A stretch of DNA of 64,000 bases. It comes from JAKPUX01 sp035353815 (GTDB lineage Bacteria > Zhuqueibacterota > Zhuqueibacteria > Residuimicrobiales > Residuimicrobiaceae). The stretch lies in assembly GCA_035353815.1 (NCBI GenBank), contig DAOQAG010000004.1, forward strand, positions 62,001 through 126,000, written 5' to 3'. How positions within the stretch are numbered: position 1 is the first letter of the stretch; the number at the start of each line of letters is the position of its first letter. The notes below the pieces were generated by a model. The model worked only from the letters and a program-made list of their open reading frames with translations, searched no databases and was not told where the DNA came from. A program made the position numbers and the translations under genes. Below, one piece after another: positions 51,759 to 60,344 of this stretch.

Positions 51759-52322
51759 GTGAAAAAAATGCAATGGGTTGTTCTGACCGTGGCCGCAATC
51801 GTTCTCGCCGCCGGATCGGTTTCCGCTCAGAAACTCGCCTACATCAATTCGCAAAAGATCATCGCCACATACCGGGAAGCACAGGACGCCCAGGAGCGCC
51901 TGAACAAGATCAGCGCCGGATGGGAAGAAGAAGCCAAACTGATGCAGAAGCAGTTCCAGGACCTCGGCGAACAGCTCGAATCCCAATCCCTGCTCCTCAG
52001 CGATGACCGCAAACAGGAGAAGCAGCAGGAACTGCAGACCCTGTACATGAAGATCCAGCAGTACCAGTCGGAAAAATGGGGCCAGAATGGCGAGCTCTAC
52101 AAGAAACAGGAAGAGCTGATGCAGCCGATTTTCGACAAGATCAATGCCGCCATCAAAAAGATCGCCGCCGAGCAGAGCTACGATTTTGTCTTCGACAGCA
52201 TCAACGGCAATATCGTCTACGCCAGCCCGAAGCAGGTCGATCTGACCGATGAGGTCCTCGCCGAACTCGAAAAGGGCCTCCCGGCCAAGACGACAGCGAC
52301 GCCCGCCAAGACGTCCCGGTAA
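51759..52322 (+). CDS. skp: Periplasmic chaperone Skp/OmpH-like
   Basis: Skp holds unfolded outer-membrane proteins on their way to BamA. The 187-residue protein starts at GTG with an excellent AGGAGG upstream. It has a signal peptide ending VSAQ, the OmpH start KLAYINSQKIIATYREAQDA, and a long coiled-coil rich in Gln and Lys (~40-125). It closes with YDFVFDSINGNIVYAS. It sits 51 bases after bamA, the usual order. Confidence 0.92.
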   Translation: MKKMQWVVLTVAAIVLAAGSVSAQKLAYINSQKIIATYREAQDAQERLNKISAGWEEEAKLMQKQFQDLGEQLESQSLLLSDDRKQEKQQELQTLYMKIQQYQSEKWGQNGELYKKQEELMQPIFDKINAAIKKIAAEQSYDFVFDSINGNIVYASPKQVDLTDEVLAELEKGLPAKTTATPAKTSR

Positions 52323-52579
52323 CAGACTCCCGATCCCGGGCTGCGGTGCCCCTCAACCGCGATCCGGGATCTGACGTGACACGGGCACCCAACCATGCGC
52401 AGCCCCGGTATTGGCCGGGGCTGGCCCCGTCCCCTGCGGACGGCGGCCCGCACCCGGGTGTTCCGTGTTTCGCCGTTTAGGGCCCGACCGCTGCCGCAGC
52501 TGCTGCTGCAGCGGCGTGGCGGAATTTGTCGCTCGCCCCAGGTGTTTCATCCAACAAAGAGCTTTCTTGAGGACAATGG

Positions 52580-53635
52580 ATGGCCTTTCGCCTCGCAGAG
52601 ATCGCCTCCTGGATCGGCGCCGTCGTCGACGGCGATGAGACCCTGGAGATCACCGGACTGGCCAAGATCGAAGAGGCCCAGCCCGGGCAGCTCACTTTCA
52701 TCGCCAATCCCAAATATGAAAAGTATATTCAAGAGACTGCCGCCTCGGCCGTACTGGTCGCCGATAATTTTCCGGGGTGCGGCAAGACCCTGCTGCGCTG
52801 CAGCGATCCCTATTACGCCTTTCTCCAGCTGGTCGAGCGCCTCTACGGCGGCCCGCCGGCCCTGCCCGCCGGCATCCACCCCTCCGCCGTGATCGGCGCC
52901 GGCAGCCGCGTCGCTCCCGACAGCGCCATCGGTCCGCTGGTTTGCCTCGGCCGCAACTGCGTCGTCGGCGCCCGCGTCCAACTCCATCCCGGCGTGGTGC
53001 TCGGCGACGAGGTGCAGATCGGCGATGATACCATCCTCTACGCCAATGTATCGGTGCGCGAACGCTGCCGCCTCGGCGACCGCGTCATTGTCCACTGCGG
53101 CGCCGTCATCGGCTCCGACGGCTTTGGCTTCGCCTTCAAGGAGGGCCGCTATCACAAGATCCCGCAGACCGGCATCGTCATCGTGGAGGAGGACGTCGAG
53201 ATCGGCGCCAATACCACCATCGACCGCGCCACCCTCGGAGCGACGGTCATCCATGCCGGCGTCAAGCTCGACAACCTGATTCAGGTGGCGCACAATGTCG
53301 AGATCGGTTGCCATACCGCCATTGCCGCCCAGGCCGGGATCTCGGGCAGCTCCAAGGTGGGCACCTACGTGCGCATGGGCGGACAGGTCGGCATCTCCGG
53401 CCATCTCCATATCGGCGACAACGTGATCCTCGGCGGCCAGGCGGGCGTGACCAAGGATATCCCTGCCGGCGTTTTTTACTCCGGCTATCCGGCCCGGCCG
53501 CACATGCAGGCCATGCGCGAGGAGGCCGGAGTGGCGCGGCTTCCCGAGCTGCTCAAACGCATCAAACAGCTTGAAAAACAGGTCGAGGCTCTGTCACGCC
53601 CCACCGGCGGCCGGAGCGAAGAGCCGCAGCCGTAA
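52580..53635 (+). CDS. lpxD: UDP-3-O-(acyl)glucosamine N-acyltransferase
   Basis: LpxD adds the N-linked acyl chain in lipid A synthesis. The 351-residue protein has an N-terminal uridine-binding domain (IASWIGAVVDGDETLEITGL) and then a left-handed beta-helix of hexapeptide repeats from ~105 to 310. The catalytic His is in LIQVAHNVEIG, followed by IAAQAGISGSSKVG. A short C-terminal helix ends the chain. TTGAGGA precedes the ATG. The 257-base gap before it is rich in palindromes. Confidence 0.96.
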   Translation: MAFRLAEIASWIGAVVDGDETLEITGLAKIEEAQPGQLTFIANPKYEKYIQETAASAVLVADNFPGCGKTLLRCSDPYYAFLQLVERLYGGPPALPAGIHPSAVIGAGSRVAPDSAIGPLVCLGRNCVVGARVQLHPGVVLGDEVQIGDDTILYANVSVRERCRLGDRVIVHCGAVIGSDGFGFAFKEGRYHKIPQTGIVIVEEDVEIGANTTIDRATLGATVIHAGVKLDNLIQVAHNVEIGCHTAIAAQAGISGSSKVGTYVRMGGQVGISGHLHIGDNVILGGQAGVTKDIPAGVFYSGYPARPHMQAMREEAGVARLPELLKRIKQLEKQVEALSRPTGGRSEEPQP

Positions 53636-53661
53636 GTGCGGCGCGGAATTCTGGAGGATGA

Positions 53662-55077
53662 ATGATAAAAAATCAGCGCACAATAAAACACCCGGTCTCC
53701 TACGCCGGTGTGGGGCTCCATACCGGCAATAAAACCAAGATCACCTTTGTCCCTGCCCCGGCCAACACCGGCATTCTTTTCCGCCGCGTCGATATGCCCG
53801 ACAGCCCGGTCATCCCGGCCGATGTCGATCACGTGATCGACATCTCCCGCGGCACCACCATCGGCATCGGCGAGGCCCGCGTCCACACGGTCGAGCATGT
53901 CCTCGCCGCCGTTAGCGGCCTCGAGATCGATAACCTCATCTGCGAGGTCGACGGCAACGAGCCGCCCGTGGGCGACGGCAGCGCCCTGCCGTTCGTCGAA
54001 ATCCTGCTCAAGGCCGGATTCGATGAACAGGACTCGCCACGGGATTACCTCATCATCGACAAGACCATCGCCTATCGCGACGCCGACCGCGGCATCGATA
54101 TCGTCGTCTTTCCCTCGGATGAATTCCGCATCACCTTTATGGTGGATTACAAGAATCCGGCCCTCGGCACCCAGTATACCGCCATGTATTCGCTTTATGA
54201 AGAGTTCGCCACCGAATTCGCCGCCGCCCGCACCTTTTGCTTCCTCAGCGAGGTCGAACAGCTGCGCAAGGCCAATCTCATCCGCGGCGGCGCCCTCGAC
54301 AATGCCGTGGTCATCATCGACCGCGATATGAGCGAGGATGAACTCGGCGGGCTGCGCGAACTCTTCGAGATCGACGAAAAGGTGACCCTCTCCACCAATG
54401 GCATCCTCAACGGCAAGACCCTGCGCTACCCCAACGAACCGGTGCGCCACAAGGCGCTGGATCTCATCGGCGACCTCGCCCTGCTCGGCATGCCGCTCAA
54501 GGCCCACGTCATGGCCGCCCGCTCCGGTCACGCCGCCAATGCCGAACTGGTCAAGCTGATCCGCAAGGAGTACAAAAAGAAGCTGATCCGCTCCAAATTC
54601 AAGAGCGATAACCGCGGGGTCTTTCTCGATCAGGAGGCTATCCTCAAGATCCTGCCGCACCGCTATCCCTTCCTCCTCGTCGACCGCATCATCGATCTCG
54701 TCCCCGAGGAACACGTCGTCGGCATCAAGAATGTCAGCATCAATGAGCCCTTCTTCCAGGGCCACTTCCCCGGCAAGCCGATCATGCCCGGCGTGCTGAT
54801 CGTCGAGGCGATGGCGCAGGTCGGCGGCCTCCTGCTGCTCAATACCGAAACCGACCCGACCGCCAAACTGGTCTATTTCACCGGCATCGACAATGTCCGT
54901 TTCCGCAAGACGGTTGTCCCCGGCGATACCCTCCGCTTCGAGGTGGAGCTTACCGCAACGCGGCGCTCGATGTGCAAGATGGCCGGGCGCGCCTTCGTCG
55001 ATGACGAACTGGTCTGTGAAGCCGAACTTATGGCCGCTATCGTCGATCGCAAGAGCGGCGAATCCGTGCCGGAGTAG
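53662..55077 (+). CDS. lpxC/fabZ: Bifunctional LpxC deacetylase / FabZ dehydratase fusion
   Basis: Residues ~1-315 are LpxC, the zinc deacetylase that commits UDP-acyl-GlcNAc to lipid A. Its residues are Glu78-His79 (HTVEHVLAA), His263 and Asp267 (HKALDLIGDLALLG) and His290 (RSGHAANAEL). Residues ~322-471 are FabZ, the 3-hydroxyacyl-ACP dehydratase of fatty acid synthesis, with catalytic His368 (GHFPGKPIMPG) and Glu382 (VEAMAQ). Such fusions are known in Bacteroidetes and relatives and couple acyl supply to lipid A. GGAGG precedes the ATG. Confidence 0.97.
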   Translation: MIKNQRTIKHPVSYAGVGLHTGNKTKITFVPAPANTGILFRRVDMPDSPVIPADVDHVIDISRGTTIGIGEARVHTVEHVLAAVSGLEIDNLICEVDGNEPPVGDGSALPFVEILLKAGFDEQDSPRDYLIIDKTIAYRDADRGIDIVVFPSDEFRITFMVDYKNPALGTQYTAMYSLYEEFATEFAAARTFCFLSEVEQLRKANLIRGGALDNAVVIIDRDMSEDELGGLRELFEIDEKVTLSTNGILNGKTLRYPNEPVRHKALDLIGDLALLGMPLKAHVMAARSGHAANAELVKLIRKEYKKKLIRSKFKSDNRGVFLDQEAILKILPHRYPFLLVDRIIDLVPEEHVVGIKNVSINEPFFQGHFPGKPIMPGVLIVEAMAQVGGLLLLNTETDPTAKLVYFTGIDNVRFRKTVVPGDTLRFEVELTATRRSMCKMAGRAFVDDELVCEAELMAAIVDRKSGESVPE

Positions 55078-55119
55078 CCAACCGGTAGAGCTGAATACTG
55101 CCTGAAGAGGACTTATTCT

Positions 55120-55893
55120 GTGACTGATATCCATCCCACTGCTCTGGTCGACAAACAAGCCCGTCTCGACGATGATGTCCAGATCGGCGCCTTCGCCATC
55201 GTCGAAGGCGATGTGACCATCGGTGCGGGGACGACCATCGGCCCCCGCACCCTGATCGCCAATGGCGCGCGCATCGGCAAGAACTGCCGCATCCATAACG
55301 GCGCCGTCGTCGCCACGCTGCCGCAGGACCTCAAGTTCGGCGGCGAAGCGACCCTGTTCGAGATCGGCGACAACACCACGATCCGCGAATACGCCACCCT
55401 CAACCGCGGCACGGCCGCGCATGGCAAGAGCTCGGTCGGCAGCAACTGCCTGCTCATGGCCTACACCCATGTGGCGCACGATTGCTCGGTCGGCAACAAT
55501 GTCATCATGTCCAATGGCGTCCAGCTCGGCGGCCATGTCACCATCGAGGACTGGGCGATCATCGGCGGCATGACCCCCGTCCATCAATTTTGCCACGTCG
55601 GCCAGCATTGCATGGTCGGCGGCGGCTTCCGCGTCATCCAGGACGTGCCGCCCTATATTCTGGCCTCCGAAGAGCCGCTGCGCTTTTGCGGCCTCAACTC
55701 CGTCGGCCTGCGCCGGCGCGGCTTCAGCAACGAGACCCTGCTGCAGCTGAAACGCGCCTACCGCCTCCTTTACCGCTCGGGACTTAACGTCAGCCAGGCC
55801 GTGGAGCGCATCAAGACAGAGATGGCGATCATCCCGGAAATCGACAACATCCTCCGCTTCATTGAATCGGCCGATCGCGGTATTTTGCATTGA
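55120..55893 (+). CDS. lpxA: UDP-N-acetylglucosamine O-acyltransferase
   Basis: LpxA transfers the first 3-hydroxyacyl chain to UDP-GlcNAc. The 257-residue protein starts at GTG with GAAGAGG upstream. Its left-handed beta-helix starts IHPTALVDKQARLDDDVQIG; the catalytic His is in THVAHDCSVGNNVIMSNG, and GLNSVGLRRRGFS marks the C-terminal helical domain. The stop overlaps the TTG of the next gene. lpxB is not present nearby. Confidence 0.97.
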   Translation: MTDIHPTALVDKQARLDDDVQIGAFAIVEGDVTIGAGTTIGPRTLIANGARIGKNCRIHNGAVVATLPQDLKFGGEATLFEIGDNTTIREYATLNRGTAAHGKSSVGSNCLLMAYTHVAHDCSVGNNVIMSNGVQLGGHVTIEDWAIIGGMTPVHQFCHVGQHCMVGGGFRVIQDVPPYILASEEPLRFCGLNSVGLRRRGFSNETLLQLKRAYRLLYRSGLNVSQAVERIKTEMAIIPEIDNILRFIESADRGILH

Positions 55894-56729
55894 ACGGGAG
55901 CAGCACCGGGGTGGAACAGTGGCGCTTTATGGACAGCGGCAGCGCGGACGGCTATGCGAACATGGCCATTGACGCGGCCCTGGCCAGCGCTCACGACGGG
56001 GTTCCCGTGCTGCGCGTCTACGGCTGGAATCCTCCCGCCATCTCCCTCGGCCATCATCAGCGCCTCGGCGACCTCGATCTGGACAAGTGCCGCCACGACG
56101 GCATCGACGTGGTTTACCGCCCCACCGGCGGCCGCGCCGTGCTCCACGCCGATGAGGTGACCTATGCGGTCATCCTCGGCCCCGCAAGCCGCCTCTACGA
56201 CGCCCGCATTTTGACGCTCTATGAGCGCATCAGCGCCGGTCTGGGCGCGGCCCTCGAGCTCCTCGGCGCGCCCCTCGAGTTCGCGCCAGGCTCCCGGACC
56301 CTCGCGCCTGGCGTATCCGGCGGACTCGATCGCCTTTGTTTCGCCTCCTCGATCCAGTATGAGCTGGGCCGCGGCGGCCGGAAACTGGTGGGCAGCGCCC
56401 AACGCCGCTTCGGCGCCGTCGCCTTGCAGCACGGCTCGATTCTTCTCGGCGCGGCGCACCTCCGCCTCGTGGACTATCTGAGCAGGAGAGAGGAGGCGTG
56501 GCAGCAGCGCGCGCGCCGCTTTATGCAGGAGAAAACCCTTTGCCTCAATGATATCACTCCGGTGCCCTTGAGCCGCAGCCAGGTGGCCGCCGCCCTGCGC
56601 GCCGGCTTCGCCGCCCGCTGGAACATCGATTTTTCCGATTCGGCACTGAGCAGGGAGGAGGAGCAGGAGGCGACGCGGTTGACCGCCGTATTCCGGAACC
56701 AAACGGCATTGGACAAGCCCCATGGCTGA
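55890..56729 (+). CDS. Lipoate-protein ligase A family protein
   Basis: This 279-residue protein belongs to the BPL/LplA/LipM superfamily that attaches lipoate or octanoate to carrier domains. It has NMAIDAALASA, RVYGWNPPAISLGHHQ, VVYRPTGGRAVLHADEVTYA and the catalytic Lys in GGRKLVGSAQRR, followed by LQHGSILL. It is closer to LipM/LplA than to LipB. The listed TTG start overlaps the lpxA stop; a GTG at 55911 with GGGAG upstream is also likely. Placed within an LPS operon, its most plausible client is the glycine cleavage H protein, since gcvT lies 2.5 kb downstream (inference). Confidence 0.88.
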   Translation: MNGSSTGVEQWRFMDSGSADGYANMAIDAALASAHDGVPVLRVYGWNPPAISLGHHQRLGDLDLDKCRHDGIDVVYRPTGGRAVLHADEVTYAVILGPASRLYDARILTLYERISAGLGAALELLGAPLEFAPGSRTLAPGVSGGLDRLCFASSIQYELGRGGRKLVGSAQRRFGAVALQHGSILLGAAHLRLVDYLSRREEAWQQRARRFMQEKTLCLNDITPVPLSRSQVAAALRAGFAARWNIDFSDSALSREEEQEATRLTAVFRNQTALDKPHG

Positions 56730-57876
56730 AAAAAAGATCGTCATCCTCGGCAGCACCGGCTCGATCGGCCTCAACGCTCTGCATGTGGTCGAACAAAAAC
56801 CGGATCACTTCAAGGTGCTCGCCCTGACGACCCACCAGCAGATCGACCATCTTCTGCGCCTCGCAGCGCAGCATCGCCCCGCGATCGTTGCCGTCACCGG
56901 CGCCGTGCCGGACGACGAACAACGCCAGGCCTTCAAAACGCTCGGGATCGAACTCTGGACCGGGCCGGAGGCCTTGCGCCGCCTCTGTGCCGAGCTTGAC
57001 TACGACCTCCTCGTGAATGCCGTGGTCGGAGCGGTCGGCTTCATCCCCACCCTGACGGCGGTGGAACGCGGGCGCACGGTGGCCCTAGCCAACAAGGAGG
57101 CGCTGGTGATCGGCGGCGCCCTGGTAACCGATGCGGCTGCCGTGCATGGCGCAGCGATCCTCCCCATTGACAGCGAACACAGCGCCATCTTTCAATGCCT
57201 TCTGGGCGAGGAACGCAAGACGGTGGAGGAACTCCTCCTCACCGGATCGGGGGGGCCGTTTCGCACCTGGCCCGCGGAGGAGATGGGGACGGTCACGGTC
57301 GAGCAGGCCCTGAAGCACCCGAACTGGAACATGGGCCGCAAGATTACCATCGATTCGGCGACGATGATGAACAAGGGGCTCGAGATTATCGAGGCCCGCT
57401 GGCTCTTTGGCGTGCCGGCTGAACGGATCCGGGTGGTCCTCCACCCGCAGTCGATCGTGCACTCCATGGTCGCCTTTCATGACGGATCGGTCAAGGCGCA
57501 GCTGGGCGTTCCGGATATGCGCGTGCCGATCCAGCTGGCCATGACCTGGCCGGAGCGCCTCGACTCGGCGTTCCCCCGGCTCGATTTTTACGATCTGCCG
57601 CAGCTCACCTTCGCCCGTCCCGACGAGCACAAATTCCCGGCCCTGGCGCTGGCGCGCGCGGCCCTGGCCGCCGGCGGCTCCGCCCCAGCCGTGCTTAATG
57701 CCGCCAATGAGGCGGCGGTGCATCTTTTTCTCGACAAGCGGATCGGATTTCTCGACATCACCCGGCTGATCGACCGAGCCCTGCAGGCCCACGCGCTGCA
57801 AAGCGCGCCCGCGGCCGCCGATCTGCTTAAAGCCGACCGCTGGGCGCGGGACTTCGTAGCCCGCTTTACAACATAG
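56722..57876 (+). CDS. dxr: 1-deoxy-D-xylulose 5-phosphate reductoisomerase
   Basis: Dxr makes methylerythritol phosphate, the committed step of the MEP isoprenoid pathway. The 384-residue protein has NADPH-binding GSTGSIG (10-16), LANKEALVIGG, the metal-binding PIDSEHSAIFQ, the lid GSGGPFRTWP, and TIDSATMMNKGLEIIEA. It overlaps the ligase gene by eight bases. Its product supplies UppS, encoded 8 kb upstream in the same cluster. Confidence 0.97.
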   Translation: MAEKKIVILGSTGSIGLNALHVVEQKPDHFKVLALTTHQQIDHLLRLAAQHRPAIVAVTGAVPDDEQRQAFKTLGIELWTGPEALRRLCAELDYDLLVNAVVGAVGFIPTLTAVERGRTVALANKEALVIGGALVTDAAAVHGAAILPIDSEHSAIFQCLLGEERKTVEELLLTGSGGPFRTWPAEEMGTVTVEQALKHPNWNMGRKITIDSATMMNKGLEIIEARWLFGVPAERIRVVLHPQSIVHSMVAFHDGSVKAQLGVPDMRVPIQLAMTWPERLDSAFPRLDFYDLPQLTFARPDEHKFPALALARAALAAGGSAPAVLNAANEAAVHLFLDKRIGFLDITRLIDRALQAHALQSAPAAADLLKADRWARDFVARFTT

Positions 57877-57900
57877 ACCGGTTAGATAAAGGGAGTTCCC

Positions 57901-58968
57901 ATGGTATTGATTATGAGTTTGATGACCACCTATCTGCTGCCCTTCATTGTCGTGCTGGGCATCCTTATCCTGGTGCACGAGTTCGGCCATTTTATCACCG
58001 CCAAGCTCTCGGGCATCCGCGTCGAGCGTTTTTCGATCGGCTTTCCACCGCGCCTTTTCGGCAAAAAGATCGGAGACACCGATTATTGCCTCTCAGCCCT
58101 GCCCCTGGGCGGGTATGTCAAAATGGCGGGCATGATCGATGAGACCATGGACACGGAGGGCGTCAAGGGCGAGCCTTGGGAATTCATGTCCAAGCCCCTC
58201 TGGATCCGGGCTATCGTGCTTTTTGCCGGTTCCGCCTTCAATGTGATCTTTACGATTATCGTCTTCACGGTCAGCGTCTTTGTCACCGGCGTGCCGGAAC
58301 CGGTCGGCCCCGTCGTCGGCCGCGTCATGGACAAGATGCCCGCGCAGATCGCGGGCATCCAGCCCGGCGACCGCATTGTGCGGATCGACAACACCCCCAT
58401 CGCCAAGTGGGACGATTTGATCAAGATCATCCACGGCTCGCCCGACAAGACGATCCTGATCGAATGGGAGCGCAATGGCGCGCCGATGTCGGCGCAGATC
58501 ACCCCCAAACTCGACAAGATGCTCGGCTACGGCCTGGTCGGTATCGATGCCAAGACCATCAATGTCCGCCCCGGCGTTTTCCGGGGCATCACCCTTGGCT
58601 GGGAGTCGACCTGGAACCTGACGCGGATGATGTTCCGCTCGTTCGGGATGCTCTTTTCCGGGGATGTTTCGGTCAAGGAGGGATTGGCGGGACCGGTGCG
58701 GATCGCGCAGATGACCGGCGAGACCGCCAAGGCCGGATTCGGCAGTCTGGTGATGTTCATGGCGCTGCTCAGCCTCAACCTGGGCATCATCAACCTCTTT
58801 CCCGTACCCGGCCTCGATGGCGGCCATCTGCTGCTGCTGGCGATCGAGGGGGTGATCCGCCGACCGATCTCGACCCGCGTGCGTCTGATCGTGCAGCAGG
58901 TCGGCATGGCGCTGTTGCTGGCGCTGATGCTGTTTGTGATCTTTAATGATTTTTCGAATATTTTCTGA
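57901..58968 (+). CDS. rseP: Site-2 intramembrane zinc protease RseP
   Basis: RseP cleaves membrane-bound anti-sigma factors and signal peptide remnants. The 355-residue protein has HEFGH (26-30) in its first helix. A PDZ domain lies at ~130-200 (VVGRVMDKMPAQIAGIQPGD), and the second zinc region NLFPVPGLDGGHLLLL is near residue 305. It has one PDZ domain rather than the two of the E. coli enzyme. AGGGAG lies before the ATG. It follows dxr as in many genomes. Confidence 0.95.
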   Translation: MVLIMSLMTTYLLPFIVVLGILILVHEFGHFITAKLSGIRVERFSIGFPPRLFGKKIGDTDYCLSALPLGGYVKMAGMIDETMDTEGVKGEPWEFMSKPLWIRAIVLFAGSAFNVIFTIIVFTVSVFVTGVPEPVGPVVGRVMDKMPAQIAGIQPGDRIVRIDNTPIAKWDDLIKIIHGSPDKTILIEWERNGAPMSAQITPKLDKMLGYGLVGIDAKTINVRPGVFRGITLGWESTWNLTRMMFRSFGMLFSGDVSVKEGLAGPVRIAQMTGETAKAGFGSLVMFMALLSLNLGIINLFPVPGLDGGHLLLLAIEGVIRRPISTRVRLIVQQVGMALLLALMLFVIFNDFSNIF

Positions 58969-58978
58969 TCCTGGTTCG

Positions 58979-59002
58979 GGTGGGAGCTGTCGGGCTCCCA
59001 CC
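58979..59002 (+). terminator. Hairpin after rseP
   Basis: GGTGGGAGC (58979-58987) and GCTCCCACC (58994-59002) form a 9-bp stem with loop TGTCGG, eleven bases after the rseP stop. Only GTTT follows, so it is a moderate terminator candidate. A new promoter downstream supports a transcription break here. Confidence 0.5.
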
Positions 59003-59010
59003 GTTTCCCT

Positions 59011-59076
59011 AGCTCCCACCCGGTCCCTCCCCTGGCTCCCACCCGGCGAAAGGCCCTGGCTCCCACCCGGCGAAAG
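59011..59076. repeat. Short tandem intergenic repeat
   Basis: CCTGGCTCCCACCCGGCGAA with following AG occurs at 59031-59052 and 59055-59076. A third partial copy (AGCTCCCACCCGG) is at 59011-59023. The core GCTCCCACC is the same word as the right arm of the hairpin at 58979-59002, so the repeat may have grown from the terminator. Confidence 0.75.
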
Positions 59077-59155
59077 TCTGCCCACCCTCGTTCGTTCCCG
59101 CCCCGCTGACTCCCGCCCCCGTTCGCTCCCGTGCGGCCGGCCCGGCAAATACTTC

Positions 59156-59184
59156 TTGCACATCTCGCAAATAAATGTTAATTT
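59156..59184 (+). promoter_or_regulatory. Candidate promoter for gcvT
   Basis: TTGCAC (59156-59161) and TAATTT (59179-59184) are 17 bases apart. Transcription would start near 59191, 53 bases before the TTG start. An ATG at 59175 lies inside this promoter, which argues against it as the gcvT start. Confidence 0.5.
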
Positions 59185-59243
59185 TCAGATTGAAAGATAA
59201 TTTCCTCACCCTAATCCAACCCCTTGGGGCTTCAGGAGGCGCT

Positions 59244-60326
59244 TTGGAATCCCGAAAAACGGCGTTATACGACATCCATGTCCAGGCTGGCGGCAAAATG
59301 GTCGAGTTCGCCGGCTACTATATGCCCATCCAGTACCGCGGCATCATCGACGAGCATCGCCGCGTCCGCACCACGGCCGGGCTCTTCGACGTGTCCCATA
59401 TGGGCGAGTTCTTCGTCAAAGGCCCCAATGCCGAGGCCTTTCTGCAAAAGATCACCATCAATGACGTCAGCAAACTGGCGGTCAAGCAGGTACAATATTC
59501 GGCAATGTGCTACCAGGATGGCGGCATCGTCGATGATCTCCTCATCTACCGCTTTCCCGATCATTATTTGATGGTCGTCAATGCCGCCAATCTCGAGAAG
59601 GACTGGGCGTGGGCCAACAGCCACCTCATCGACGGCGTGACCCTGACCAACGAGAGCGACAAACTCTCGCTGCTCGCCCTGCAGGGACCGATGGCGCCGC
59701 AGATTCTGCAAAAACTGACCACCCTCAACCTCAACGCCCTCGAGTATTATTGGCTGGATGAGTCCGCAGCCGCCGGCGTGCCGATGATGATCTCGCGCAC
59801 CGGCTATACCGGCGAGGTCGGCTACGAACTGATGTTTGAGAACCGCCATGCCGTCAAGGTCTGGGAAGCGGTGATGACGGCCGGCGCGGAGTTCGGCATC
59901 GAGCCGGTCGGGCTCGGCGCGCGTGACACCCTGCGCCTCGAGATGAAATTCTGCCTCTATGGCAACGATATCGACCAGACCACGCATCCTCTCGAGGCCG
60001 GTCTCGGCTGGATCACCAAACTCAACAAGGGCGAGTTCATCGGCCGCGAGGCCCTGCTGGCCGCCAAGGCCGCGGGCCTGACCCGCAAGCTGATCGGCTT
60101 TGACATGCCCGGCAAGGCTTTCCCCCGCCACGGCTATGCCATCTGGAAGGATGGCCAGCGCATCGGGACGGTCACCAGCGGCACCTTCTCGCCCAGCCTC
60201 GAAAAGGGGATCGGCACCGGTTACGTCCCGGCCGGAATGGCCGCAGTCGGCACGCCGATCGAGATCGAAATCCGCAACACCCGCATGCCGGCCACGGTTT
60301 GCGAAACGCCTTTTTACCGGAAATAA
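59244..60326 (+). CDS. gcvT: Glycine cleavage system aminomethyltransferase (T protein)
   Basis: GcvT releases ammonia from the aminomethyl-lipoyl H protein and passes the carbon to tetrahydrofolate. The start is TTG at 59244 with AGGAGG four bases upstream, giving 360 residues, the family size. The folate-binding site includes EFAGYYMPIQYRGIIDEHRR and GLFDVSHMGEF. Other hallmarks are ISRTGYTGEVGYEL, GARDTLRLEMKFCLYGNDI and GLGWITKLNKGEFIG. gcvH and gcvP are not in the window. Confidence 0.96.
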   Translation: MESRKTALYDIHVQAGGKMVEFAGYYMPIQYRGIIDEHRRVRTTAGLFDVSHMGEFFVKGPNAEAFLQKITINDVSKLAVKQVQYSAMCYQDGGIVDDLLIYRFPDHYLMVVNAANLEKDWAWANSHLIDGVTLTNESDKLSLLALQGPMAPQILQKLTTLNLNALEYYWLDESAAAGVPMMISRTGYTGEVGYELMFENRHAVKVWEAVMTAGAEFGIEPVGLGARDTLRLEMKFCLYGNDIDQTTHPLEAGLGWITKLNKGEFIGREALLAAKAAGLTRKLIGFDMPGKAFPRHGYAIWKDGQRIGTVTSGTFSPSLEKGIGTGYVPAGMAAVGTPIEIEIRNTRMPATVCETPFYRK

Positions 60327-60344
60327 GCACGGACCCCTGGAATC

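Noticed and set aside
49485..51986. An 833-codon open frame on the minus strand opposite bamA
   Set aside because: It mirrors bamA codon by codon, has no ribosome binding site and reads as Asp/Val/Ile/Gly/Ala-rich sequence without domains. It is a by-product of GC-rich third codon positions.
53485..55890. An 801-codon minus-strand frame opposite lpxC-fabZ and lpxA
   Set aside because: It spans several certain genes and their gaps and contains no recognisable domain.
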